A DNA stretch of 64,000 nt, taken from Chitinophagaceae bacterium (GTDB taxonomy: Bacteria; Bacteroidota; Bacteroidia; Chitinophagales; Chitinophagaceae). A model generated the notes under the pieces. That model made no database searches, was not told the origin of the DNA, and worked only from the letters and a program-made list of their open reading frames with translations. This document shows positions 56,814-64,000 of this stretch, piece by piece. Every line of letters begins with the position of its first letter. Position 1 is the stretch's first letter. The translations under genes and the position numbers were made by a program. Where the stretch lies: positions 124,001 through 188,000 of the forward strand of contig JADKJV010000004.1 in the NCBI GenBank assembly GCA_016720825.1, given 5' to 3'.

Positions 56814-57547
56814 TTATTTACCCGGTTTCTTCGGGGTTGCTGGTTTACCAGGCGTTTTTGTTTTCTCTTCACAAGCTTGCAGGTTTTGTGATGCACCGGC
56901 AAACTGCGGGAAGAAAGCAACAGCCTGTTTGAACAGTAATTTGGCCTGGTCATAGTTCTTCAGGTCCATTTGCATAACTCCGAGTAAATTGGCAGCAGCG
57001 GCATTCACGGGGATGGCCTGCTGGGTACCATCCACATTCGTGAAATTGATACCAATCTTTTTACTCATTGTATCTGCAATAACAATCTTGGCTGATAATT
57101 CGCTTTCAGCGGTGCGTTTCAGCAGGTACTGTGCGAGCGCTAATTTATAATAGTAGTATGGGTTCTTTATTTTAGGACAAACCTGTTCGTATATAAACCA
57201 ATAGCTGTTTTGGCTTCACCCAGTTCATCATAACATTCTGCTGCACGGGCCATTGCTACTATATTATCCGGTGCACTTTTATACACTTCTTCAGCAAGCA
57301 GTAAAGAGCTGTAGAACTGGCGGGTGGTAAAGTATAATACAGAAAGTGTGTCTTTATACGCAATGCTGTTATCTTCAGCCAAATAACCATGCAATGCACC
57401 AATGGCGGCATTCACATCATTATAAACCAGCGCCTGGTTGTACATGCGCAGGTAATGTTTTTTCAAATATTGGCCATCTTCCTGCTGGGCCTGCAGCTGT
57501 GTCATGAAAATAATACCTGATAAAACAAGTAAAAATCTTTTCGCCAT
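56814..57547 (-). CDS. Secreted tetratricopeptide repeat protein (one frameshift)
   Basis: A signal peptide (MAKRFLLVLSGIIFMTQLQAQ) is followed by TPR-like helix pairs (LLLAEEVYKSAPDNIVAMARAAECYDELG, quoted only as AMARAAECYDELGEA; and NLLGVMQMDLKNYDQAKLLF). The frame stops at 57167; one indel near 57182 restores EQVCPKIKNPYYYYKLALAQ and links to the C-terminal part, giving about 244 codons. The tail is Lys/Pro-rich. TPR proteins are scaffolds; the partner is unknown. It is convergent with the DUF1501 gene. Confidence 0.8.
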
Positions 57548-57628
57548 AATGGTTGAATTTATCCCTTAAAAATAGCTATAATATCTTAACCGGCAGCAAA
57601 TTATCCCTATAAAAATATAATTTGCAGT

Positions 57629-58564
57629 ATGAAATCTGCCTGGCTGTTTTTCCTTCTTTCCCTTGGCGTTTTCAGGGTGTCTGCCCAGTCGGAAGACTCC
57701 CTGGATGCAGAACGGCTGGCCAAAATGGTGAGCCTCTCAGAGGTGGTGATCCGGACAGATATGAACATCCCCAAATTTATTGACCTTGTGAAAAAAGACA
57801 CCAGCTTTTACAAGGCTTTCCGCAACCTGCATGTACTGGGGTATTCAGCCTGGAATGATATCCGGATCAGGGATAAAAGCGGGAAAATCAAAGCTTCCCT
57901 CCAGAGTAAAACAATCCAGCACCGCCGGGGCAATTGCCGGACAATGGATGTGCTGGAAGAACATACCAGCGGCGATTTTTATGAAGATGACAGCAGCTAT
58001 CATTATTATACGGCGGAATTATATGCCGGTTTGTTTTTTACAAAGGGACAAATCTGTGGCGAATCCAATGTGGTGAAAGGGGTTGATTTCAGCCCGAAAG
58101 GGTCCAGCGGGATGGACAAACACAAACAGCAATTAAAAATGCTTTTTTTTAACCCGGGTAAAAAAATACCGGGTATCCCATTTATCGGTGATAAGATTGA
58201 CATTTTTAATCCTGACCGCGCAGAGAAATACGATTTCATCATTGACTACGGCGATTTTGAAGGAGAACCCTGTTATGTTTTCAACATCCGCGTAAAGCCG
58301 GAGTATGAAGGCAGTAAAAGTATTGTGATCGACAGCATGACTACCTGGTTCAGCGAAAAAACCATGGAAGTGTTGTCACGCAATTATGACATGAGTTATG
58401 ATGCGGGTGTTTACGATTTTACGGTACACATGGAAGTGCGGATGACAAGGGTAGGGAACCTGGTGGTGCCAAGGCTGCTTCGCTATATCGGCAACTGGGA
58501 TGTGATAATGAAGAGAAGGGAACGCGGGGTATTCACTGCCACCCTGTTTGATTTCACAAAATGA
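57629..58564 (+). CDS. Secreted protein of unknown function
   Basis: The 311-residue protein has a signal peptide (MKSAWLFFLLSLGVFRVSAQ) and a soluble domain rich in beta strands, with an early segment VRTDMNIPKFIDLVKKDTSFYKAFR (seen in part) that resembles an opening found in several Bacteroidota envelope proteins. Three cysteines are present, none in a recognisable motif. I cannot name the family. It converges with rluD; the stop codons are adjacent. Confidence 0.7.
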   Translation: MKSAWLFFLLSLGVFRVSAQSEDSLDAERLAKMVSLSEVVIRTDMNIPKFIDLVKKDTSFYKAFRNLHVLGYSAWNDIRIRDKSGKIKASLQSKTIQHRRGNCRTMDVLEEHTSGDFYEDDSSYHYYTAELYAGLFFTKGQICGESNVVKGVDFSPKGSSGMDKHKQQLKMLFFNPGKKIPGIPFIGDKIDIFNPDRAEKYDFIIDYGDFEGEPCYVFNIRVKPEYEGSKSIVIDSMTTWFSEKTMEVLSRNYDMSYDAGVYDFTVHMEVRMTRVGNLVVPRLLRYIGNWDVIMKRRERGVFTATLFDFTK

Positions 58565-59620
58565 TTATTGCCCGGTTGTTTTGGAATATTTTCTCCATTT
58601 TTCAATCACCGCTTCAATATCTTCTGCAAGCGGGGACTCAAAAAACATATCAGCGCCTGTTGAAGGATGTTTAAAGCCCAGGGTTTTGGCATGCAGTGCC
58701 TGCCGTTTGCACAAATCAAAACAATTATCTACAAATTGTTTGTAGCGCGCATACACTGTTCCTTTCACGATTTTATCACCACCGTAAAAATCATCATTGA
58801 ATAATGGATGACCGAGGTATTTCATGTGCACCCTGATCTGGTGTGTACGTCCTGTTTCGAGCACGCATTCAACCAATGTTACATAACCGAATCTTTCCAG
58901 CACGCGGTAGTGCGTAATAGCTTCCTTGCCGTGATCACCTTCGGGATAGGCTTCAAATAATTTACGGTAACGGAGGTTCCGGCCCACATGTGCTATGATG
59001 GTGCCGCTGTCGTTTGCCACATCGCCCCATACCAATGCAATGTATTTCCGGCTGATGGTGTGGTCGAAAAACTGTTTGGCCAGGTTCCGCATGGCCGTAT
59101 CTTTTTTAGCAAGCACCAGTAAGCCGCTTGTGTTTTTATCAATCCGGTGTACCAGTCCAAAACGGGGAAGTACAGATTCTGTAAGATCAGGAAGTTTTTG
59201 CTGGAGATACCAGGCCACCCCATTCAGCAAGGTGCCGGTGTAATTCCCGCTGCCGGGGTGCACCACCATGCCGGCGGGTTTATTGATGATCATGAGATCA
59301 TCATCCTCATAAAAAATATTAAGCGGTATGTTTTCCGGAACTACATCTGTTTCTTCCGGACTCATATCTGAATAAACAATGATGGAATCCATCGGCCTGA
59401 CTTTATAATTCGGCCTTACTTCCTTGCCGTTTACCAGTACCAATCCAAGGTTGATCGCCTGTTGCAGTTTGTTCCGGGTGGCTCTTTCTATCCTGGCCAT
59501 CAGGAATTTATCTATGCGCAGGGGTTCCTGTCCCTTGTCGATAGTAAGGTTAAAACGTTCGTACAGATCGTCACTGCTTTCGGCGTTCTCCTGTTCGGGT
59601 ATTTCTTCTTCCTGTTTCAT
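58565..59620 (-). CDS. rluD: Ribosomal large subunit pseudouridine synthase, RluD type
   Basis: The 351-residue protein has an acidic N-terminal extension (to about residue 25), an S4 RNA-binding domain (LRIDKFLMARIERATRNKLQ, about 32-90), and the RluA-class catalytic domain with HRIDKNTSGLLVLAK, where the Asp is the catalytic residue. In E. coli RluD modifies helix 69 of 23S rRNA. RluD is the best match among RluA-type enzymes because of the S4 domain, but the exact sites are inferred. A -7 element (TACATTTG) lies 11 bases upstream, divergent from the lipB promoter. Confidence 0.92.
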   Translation of the reverse strand: MKQEEEIPEQENAESSDDLYERFNLTIDKGQEPLRIDKFLMARIERATRNKLQQAINLGLVLVNGKEVRPNYKVRPMDSIIVYSDMSPEETDVVPENIPLNIFYEDDDLMIINKPAGMVVHPGSGNYTGTLLNGVAWYLQQKLPDLTESVLPRFGLVHRIDKNTSGLLVLAKKDTAMRNLAKQFFDHTISRKYIALVWGDVANDSGTIIAHVGRNLRYRKLFEAYPEGDHGKEAITHYRVLERFGYVTLVECVLETGRTHQIRVHMKYLGHPLFNDDFYGGDKIVKGTVYARYKQFVDNCFDLCKRQALHAKTLGFKHPSTGADMFFESPLAEDIEAVIEKWRKYSKTTGQ

Positions 59621-59631
59621 TGTTGCGGGTG

Positions 59632-59639
59632 CAAATGTA
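59632..59639 (-). promoter_or_regulatory. -7 element of rluD
   Basis: TACATTTG on the minus strand, 11 nt before the rluD ATG. Confidence 0.45.
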
Positions 59640-59684
59640 CTGAATACCTGAGGGAACGCTTTATTTCATTCAAGGGCTTACCCG

Positions 59685-59692
59685 TAATTTTG
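59685..59692 (+). promoter_or_regulatory. -7 element of lipB, 4 nt before ATG
   Basis: TAATTTTG is followed by TGCC and the lipB ATG at 59697, predicting a leaderless transcript. Confidence 0.55.
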
Positions 59693-59696
59693 TGCC

Positions 59697-60440
59697 ATGA
59701 ACCGGCAAACGATCTTTTTCCGCGACCTGGGAAGCACTGATTATAACCGTGCCTGGGAATACCAGGAAGCCCTGTTACAGCAGAACCTGGACCTGAAAAA
59801 GGAAGCCCGTGAACAAAGCGAACAGAACGGCATTACAGTAATCCCTGATACGGTTCATTATTTATTGTTTACAGAACACCCGCCTGTTTATACCCTGGGG
59901 AAAAGCGGACTCAAAGAACATGTACTGCTGACAGAAGCAGAACTGGCCGAAAAAAATATCGGCTTTGTGCATACCAACCGCGGCGGTGATATTACTTTTC
60001 ACGGACCGGCACAGGTGGTGGGTTATCCTATTCTTGACCTCGAAAAATTCAGCACCGATATAGGCAAGTACCTGCGCAACCTGGAAGAAGTTATCATCAT
60101 GACACTGGCTGAGTATGGACTGAAAGGCGAAAGATCTGCCGGTGAAACCGGTGTATGGCTGGAACCTGATACGAAAGGCAAAGCCCGTAAACTTTGTGCT
60201 ATAGGTGTACGATGCAGCCGCTGGATCACCATGCATGGTTTTGCGCTGAATGTAAATACAGATCTGTCGTATTTCAACCACATCATTCCCTGTGGTATTG
60301 CCGATAAAAAAGTAGGCTCCATGCAGGAAGAACTGGGACGCGTCATACCCATGGAAGAGGTGAAAGAAAAAATCAGGAAAAATTTTGAAAAAGTATTCGA
60401 AGCAGAGCTCGTGGATGAATCCTCTTTATCCGTATTGTAA
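59697..60440 (+). CDS. lipB: Octanoyl-[ACP]:protein octanoyltransferase
   Basis: LipB moves octanoate from acyl carrier protein to lipoyl domains, the first step of lipoic acid synthesis. The 247-residue protein has HPPVYTLGKSG, RGGDITFHGPAQVVGYPI, the catalytic lysine in ARKLCAIGVRCSRW and the catalytic cysteine in HIIPCGIADKKVGSM. The N-terminal 60 residues are slightly longer than in E. coli LipB. lipA is not in the window. The start is fixed by the -7 element 4 bases upstream and by the conserved FRDLGSTDYNRAWEYQ opening. Confidence 0.95.
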   Translation: MNRQTIFFRDLGSTDYNRAWEYQEALLQQNLDLKKEAREQSEQNGITVIPDTVHYLLFTEHPPVYTLGKSGLKEHVLLTEAELAEKNIGFVHTNRGGDITFHGPAQVVGYPILDLEKFSTDIGKYLRNLEEVIIMTLAEYGLKGERSAGETGVWLEPDTKGKARKLCAIGVRCSRWITMHGFALNVNTDLSYFNHIIPCGIADKKVGSMQEELGRVIPMEEVKEKIRKNFEKVFEAELVDESSLSVL

Positions 60441-60444
60441 ATTA

Positions 60445-61233
60445 TCAGAAGTCTGATTCCAGGTAGAATTTGTATTTCTCTATTTGTTTTCCCTCATCAT
60501 ACATTTCAAAAAAGAACCAGCCTGCATGCAGGAAACTGGCTTTATCAACTTTGAATGTCCTTGATTTCATATCCTTTAATTCAAAAAGGAACTGGTTTTT
60601 CTCATCAAAAAACTTGATAGAATAATCCTTGAGTTTTTCGTTCTCCGGCAGTTTAACAGTTACATTCCCATCGTTGCTGGTGAATACATGTAACGAAGGA
60701 AGGAAAGCCGGTGGCTTCTGGATCCGGGTAGGGCCTGATATACTGTCAACAGGATTCAGTTTCCCGGCAGGTAAATTATTCATATTCCCGTGCACCCAGC
60801 TGGGAAGCATCATCGGGTTGTTCAGGTTTTGAATGCTGTCTGCAGGATTTGTTCTGCCATTTTGGTTTGATGACCCCGGTTTCATTAAAAAGCTGTCTTT
60901 CTGCGGTCTTTTTGTATTAGAGAACAGGTAAACCCCGTTTTCAAGCAGGATATACAGCCGGTAGAATGAGCGGTTTGTTCCGGCTTTGGTATCGAGGTAG
61001 CCGTTTTGGAGGGAACCCGGATCAGGAACAGTGAGGATGCTTTTAAAACCCGTGAGACTGTCAAGCGAACGTTGTATGCTGATTTGTTTTACCACAGGGT
61101 AGGCGTTGACCCAACCCAGTACAATGCGGTTCTGGCCCATATCCTTTACGGTAAAACGGGGCAAAGTGTCCTGACCCTGTGAAAGGTGAAAGCAAAAAAT
61201 AAATAAGAGGAAAAAAGGAATTTGTTTCAGCAT
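60445..61233 (-). CDS. Secreted protein of unknown function with fibronectin-III-like start
   Basis: From the ATG at 61233 the protein has a signal peptide (MLKQIPFFLLFIFCFHLSQG) and 263 residues. Residues 25-110 (VLGWVNAYPVVKQISIQRS and SFYRLYILLENGVYLF) look like a fibronectin-III-type beta sandwich. The middle is Asn/Pro-rich and probably disordered. The C-terminal 100 residues form another beta domain ending FYLESDF. No catalytic motif is seen. It converges with lipB with a 4-base gap. Confidence 0.68.
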   Translation of the reverse strand: MLKQIPFFLLFIFCFHLSQGQDTLPRFTVKDMGQNRIVLGWVNAYPVVKQISIQRSLDSLTGFKSILTVPDPGSLQNGYLDTKAGTNRSFYRLYILLENGVYLFSNTKRPQKDSFLMKPGSSNQNGRTNPADSIQNLNNPMMLPSWVHGNMNNLPAGKLNPVDSISGPTRIQKPPAFLPSLHVFTSNDGNVTVKLPENEKLKDYSIKFFDEKNQFLFELKDMKSRTFKVDKASFLHAGWFFFEMYDEGKQIEKYKFYLESDF

Positions 61234-61299
61234 GGTATGGAAAACAGGCAGCGCATTTCCGGCTGCTTCCGGCAAAGATAAAACAGCACTTGGGATTAC

Positions 61300-62181
61300 C
61301 TAAAATATTAACGTTCCATTTTCGAGTGAGGAATTGCCCTGTAATCCGCCGCTGTGGATTGCCAGGATCCTGCTGTGGGGTGCAAAATAGCCTTCGGCCA
61401 GCAACTGGTCCAATGCATAAAATAATTTTCCTGTATATACAAAATCAGACGGGATGCCGGTTTGTGAATAAAAGCGGTTCATGAAATCAATCAGTGCTTC
61501 CGTTTTTTTAGCATAACCTCCCTGGTGGAAATCATGCATCACAGTAAAATCTTTTTTTGATGTTCCCATGAGAGAGCGGGTGTCTTTCTCAAGTCCCGTG
61601 TGGTTTTTCAGTACACTGATGCCTGTAACCCGGGTTTGTGGTGCGGCAGCCATGGCCAGTCCGGCCAGCATAGTACCTGTTCCGCAGGCGCAAAAGATAT
61701 CCGTATAATTTCCCGGCTGTACAAGTTCAAGAATTGTGGATGCACCTTCTGCACCCGGTATGCCAAATCCGCCTTCCAGAACAGTGAGTATGGATTCGTG
61801 GCTGTTGTCGAAGGGGATTTTTTTATTCCTGAAATCTTCCCGGCTGGTAAAATACAATTGCATCCCGTATCCAATAGCTTCCTGCAGGGTATTGGAAAGT
61901 ACAGCCGGTTTTTCGCCCCGGATAATACCAATGGATTGAAGTCCGTTCTCCGCACAGGCTGCAGCAGTGGCTACGATATGGTTTGACCAGGCGCCACCGA
62001 AAGTGCAGATTGTTTTTTTATGCTGTTCAATCGCCTGTTTGAGGTAAAACCTGAGTTTATACCATTTATTGCCTGAGATTACCGGATGGATTTTATCCAG
62101 TCGCAATACATCCACAATGATATCTTTCCCCGGATAAGAAACAGGGTCAAGCGTGATAAGCCGGGAATTGATTGCAGTCAT
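61300..62181 (-). CDS. PLP-dependent D-cysteine desulfhydrase / ACC deaminase-like protein
   Basis: A fold-type II PLP enzyme of 293 residues, started at the ATG at 62181. The PLP lysine lies in ISGNKWYKLRFYL, followed by TFGGAWSNHIVATAAAC, the family substrate loop, and HSGGLQG near the C-terminus. Members deaminate 1-aminocyclopropane-1-carboxylate or desulphurate D-cysteine; I cannot tell which from sequence. The protein is somewhat shorter than the 330-residue reference enzymes. It is divergent from the nucleotidyltransferase gene. Confidence 0.88.
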   Translation of the reverse strand: MTAINSRLITLDPVSYPGKDIIVDVLRLDKIHPVISGNKWYKLRFYLKQAIEQHKKTICTFGGAWSNHIVATAAACAENGLQSIGIIRGEKPAVLSNTLQEAIGYGMQLYFTSREDFRNKKIPFDNSHESILTVLEGGFGIPGAEGASTILELVQPGNYTDIFCACGTGTMLAGLAMAAAPQTRVTGISVLKNHTGLEKDTRSLMGTSKKDFTVMHDFHQGGYAKKTEALIDFMNRFYSQTGIPSDFVYTGKLFYALDQLLAEGYFAPHSRILAIHSGGLQGNSSLENGTLIF

Positions 62182-62213
62182 ATTATTTAGAAAGTGAATG
62201 GACGAATTTAGAT

Positions 62214-62221
62214 TAATTTTG
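62214..62221 (+). promoter_or_regulatory. -7 element of the nucleotidyltransferase gene
   Basis: TAATTTTG, 19 nt before the ATG at 62241. Confidence 0.45.
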
Positions 62222-62240
62222 TACACTTAATATCCATCTC

Positions 62241-63143
62241 ATGAAACCTACATTAATGATACTCGCTGCCGGTATGGCTTCCCGTTATGGCAGTATGAAA
62301 CAGGTACAGGGCTTTGGCCCCGGTAATGAAACGATCATGGACTATTCAATCTATGATGCGATCCGTGCCGGCTTTGGTAAAGTTGTATTCATCATCAGGC
62401 GCGATTTTGCGGATGATTTCAAAAAAACTTTTGAACCCAAACTGGCCGGGAAAATCCAAACGGAATATGTATACCAGGAAATGCATGCACACATGGATGG
62501 GTTTGAATTGCCTGCAGGCCGTACAAAACCCTGGGGAACGGCGCATGCGGTGCTGTGTGCAGCAGATGCAGTGAAAGAACCATTTGCGGTTATCAATGCA
62601 GATGATTTTTACGGAAGAGACGCATTTATCAAAGCAGCTGATTTTCTTCAGCATGGCTGCAGCCCTTCTTCTTACGCCATCATCGGGTATGAATTAAGAA
62701 GGACTTTATCTGAACACGGATCCGTGAGCCGTGGTGTTTGCCAGGCAGATGATAAACACATGCTGGTGGCTATTAATGAACGCACCAATATCTACCGCTT
62801 TGAAGGGCACATGATATATGAAGAGAAGGGTACAAAAAACGTACTCGCCGAAGACACCAAAGTGTCCATGAATTTCTGGTGCTTTGATCCTGCTGTATTC
62901 GGACTCAGCGAAAAAATGTTCCATGAATTTTTAAAGGCACATATCAGCGAACCAAAATCCGAATTTTTCATTCCCATTGTCGCCGACCGCTTTATCAACG
63001 AAGGTCACGGCACCATCAGTGTAATCCCCACTTCCTCCCAATGGTTTGGTGTTACCTATAAAGAGGATGCGCCGACTGTGCAGCGGAGTTTAACGGAGCT
63101 GATAGAGAAGGGGGAGTATCCTGCTTTTCTTTGGAAGAGTTAA
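62241..63143 (+). CDS. Sugar-phosphate nucleotidyltransferase family protein
   Basis: The 300-residue protein opens with MILAAGMASRYGSMKQVQGF, a variant of the nucleotidyltransferase signature GxGxRxxPxxxxxPK, followed by FAVINADDFYGRDAF with the metal-binding Asp pair. The usual PK is replaced by KQV, and the C-terminal part (from about 200) lacks a hexapeptide beta-helix. Such enzymes activate sugar-1-phosphates to NDP-sugars; the sugar here is unknown. The gene ends 2 bases from a giant palindromic repeat and is convergent with a protease gene. Confidence 0.87.
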   Translation: MKPTLMILAAGMASRYGSMKQVQGFGPGNETIMDYSIYDAIRAGFGKVVFIIRRDFADDFKKTFEPKLAGKIQTEYVYQEMHAHMDGFELPAGRTKPWGTAHAVLCAADAVKEPFAVINADDFYGRDAFIKAADFLQHGCSPSSYAIIGYELRRTLSEHGSVSRGVCQADDKHMLVAINERTNIYRFEGHMIYEEKGTKNVLAEDTKVSMNFWCFDPAVFGLSEKMFHEFLKAHISEPKSEFFIPIVADRFINEGHGTISVIPTSSQWFGVTYKEDAPTVQRSLTELIEKGEYPAFLWKS

Positions 63144-63144
63144 G

Positions 63145-63414
63145 GGTTGGAGGTTGGAAGTTGGAGGTTGAGCTTGAAAGATCGAAAAGTCATTAAAATG
63201 TTGAAATGTTGGATTGTTGGAGCGTTGGAATGTTTCCTATAATCAAACTGTCACTATAATAAGAAAAGTCCTAAACTTCGAAGTTTAGGACTTTTCTTAT
63301 TATAGTACATGTTCGATCTGTAAGAACATTCCAACGCTCCAACGCTCCAACATTCCAACTTTTTAATGACTTTTCGATCTTTCAGGTTCAACCTCCAACT
63401 TCCAACCTCCAACC
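63145..63414. repeat. Giant nested palindromic intergenic element, copy 2
   Basis: The whole 270-bp element is symmetric about one centre (63279.5): outer arms 63145-63171 with 63388-63414 (27 bp, exact), middle arms 63175-63198 with 63361-63384 (24 bp, exact), GTTGGAATGTT-type inner arms with few mismatches, and an exact 54-bp core palindrome at 63253-63306. Only a short inner region (63235-63252 with 63307-63324) is not paired. It is the partner of the element at 16446. Confidence 0.93.
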
Positions 63415-63420
63415 TCCAAC

Positions 63421-63452
63421 AAAAAAAAAGGCCACCCCGCAGGACAGCCTTT
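63421..63452 (-). terminator. Terminator of the trypsin-like protease gene
   Basis: AAAGGC (63427-63432) pairs with GCCTTT (63447-63452); on the minus strand a run of nine T follows. Confidence 0.75.
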
Positions 63453-63473
63453 CTTACTAAGGTCGTGACTAAC

Positions 63474-64000
63474 TTATTTCACTTTCACCATAAATACATA
63501 ATCAGTTACTTTCTGCACCTGCAGGGTACGATCCATACCGCTGAGTGAAGAACGGTTGCTGAGTTTTACTTTCTGGTAGCTGGTATCTTTTTTCAGTTCA
63601 TCGAGGGCGCGGTAGATATTTTTAGACTGGATCGCGAAGGTTACACCTTCTGTGTTGGCCTGGCGTCCGTTCAGGATCCCGATTACTTCACCATTGCGGT
63701 TCAGGATAGGGCTTCCGCTGTTACCGTGGTTGGCATTGATTTCAATCTGGCAGCTTAACGTATCGCCGTTGAAACCGGTTTTTGCACTCAGGTAACCCTG
63801 TCCGTACACAATTTCCTTACGGGGGTAACCCAGGGTAAAAATAGGTTCTGCGAGGTCAGCACTGGTACGGCTGATGCTGTAAGGGATATTGCTGAAGGGT
63901 TTGAAATCTTCATCATCAATTTTCAGGATGGCAATATCTTTTTCAATGTCTGTGTAAACCACATGTGCCAGGTATTCACCTTTTTCATTCTGGATCGCTA
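63474..64000 (-). CDS. Trypsin-like serine protease (5' partial)
   Basis: The reading frame runs off the window end (residues before VVYTDIEKD continue as AIQNEKGEYLAH). It shows the catalytic Asp in KDIAILKID and the catalytic Ser in ANHGNSGSPIL of the HtrA/trypsin-like family; the His lies outside the window. The protein ends about 80 residues after the Ser, with no PDZ domain, so the part seen is a bare protease domain with a short tail (VTDYVFMVKVK). No frameshift is seen. It lies beside giant palindrome copy 2, as htrA lies beside copy 1. Confidence 0.85.
   Translation of the reverse strand, partial: AIQNEKGEYLAHVVYTDIEKDIAILKIDDEDFKPFSNIPYSISRTSADLAEPIFTLGYPRKEIVYGQGYLSAKTGFNGDTLSCQIEINANHGNSGSPILNRNGEVIGILNGRQANTEGVTFAIQSKNIYRALDELKKDTSYQKVKLSNRSSLSGMDRTLQVQKVTDYVFMVKVK

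Overview
The window looks like a stretch of a Bacteroidota chromosome, most likely family Chitinophagaceae or a close relative. This is inferred from gene content and promoter style, not from a database search. The signs are: gliding/type IX secretion (T9SS) proteins with C-terminal sorting domains, a PorP/SprF protein, a TonB-dependent receptor, DUF4954, head-GIN (DUF2807) and MuiA-type DUF4139 proteins, many Sec signal peptides, and promoters with the Bacteroidota -7 element TAnnTTTG, several with a TTG/TTTG about 20 nt upstream. Almost everything is chromosomal housekeeping. I saw no transposase, integrase, phage gene or CRISPR array.

Layout. 0-3.8 kb: end of a large T9SS type-B surface protein with its PorP/SprF partner, then rpsL-rpsG. 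4-7.4 kb: FAD oxidoreductase, membrane protein, isocitrate dehydrogenase. 7.6-10.8 kb: Crp/Fnr regulator, then an mntR-mntH manganese operon in which the transporter carries a universal-stress domain and mntR has a palindrome over its own promoter. 10.9-16.4 kb: lipoprotein, alpha-glucan phosphorylase-like protein, ispH, lipoprotein GH13 amylase. 16.8-26.2 kb: HtrA protease, LuxC-type acyl-CoA reductase opposite a ferredoxin, ddl, PASTA protein, rhodanese, a TPP-riboswitch-controlled TonB receptor, two head-GIN proteins. 26.4-28.8 kb: initiator tRNA, era, der. 29-45.3 kb: DUF4954, glmS, mgtE, SET-domain protein, CHRD lipoprotein, mutS, DUF4139, CotH, TrmH-type methylase, UbiA-type prenyltransferase, ruvX, def. 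45.7-53.8 kb: a tandemly duplicated two-gene cassette (194-aa T9SS-sorted protein plus a 1000-aa fibre-like protein) closed by a small disordered secreted protein. 53.9-63.1 kb: DUF1800/DUF1501 pair, TPR protein, rluD, lipB, a PLP enzyme and a nucleotidyltransferase. The window ends inside a trypsin-like protease.

Two features cut across the annotation. First, at least a dozen genes, including the essential GTPase gene der, are interrupted by one-base indels, usually in short homopolymers, and reading resumes in another frame with family-consistent protein. I treat these as likely consensus errors of the assembly and annotate the full-length genes, not pseudogenes. Second, several intergenic gaps hold long nested inverted repeats built from 7-8 nt units. 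The two largest (16.45-16.74 and 63.15-63.41 kb) share a palindromic core with compensatory base changes, and both lie between convergent genes next to a serine protease gene.

The best candidates for undescribed biology are these palindromic elements, the duplicated surface-fibre cassette, a set of promoters whose -7 element ends only 4 nt before the start codon (predicted leaderless mRNAs), and a glycogen-phosphorylase relative that has threonine at the position of the PLP-binding lysine.
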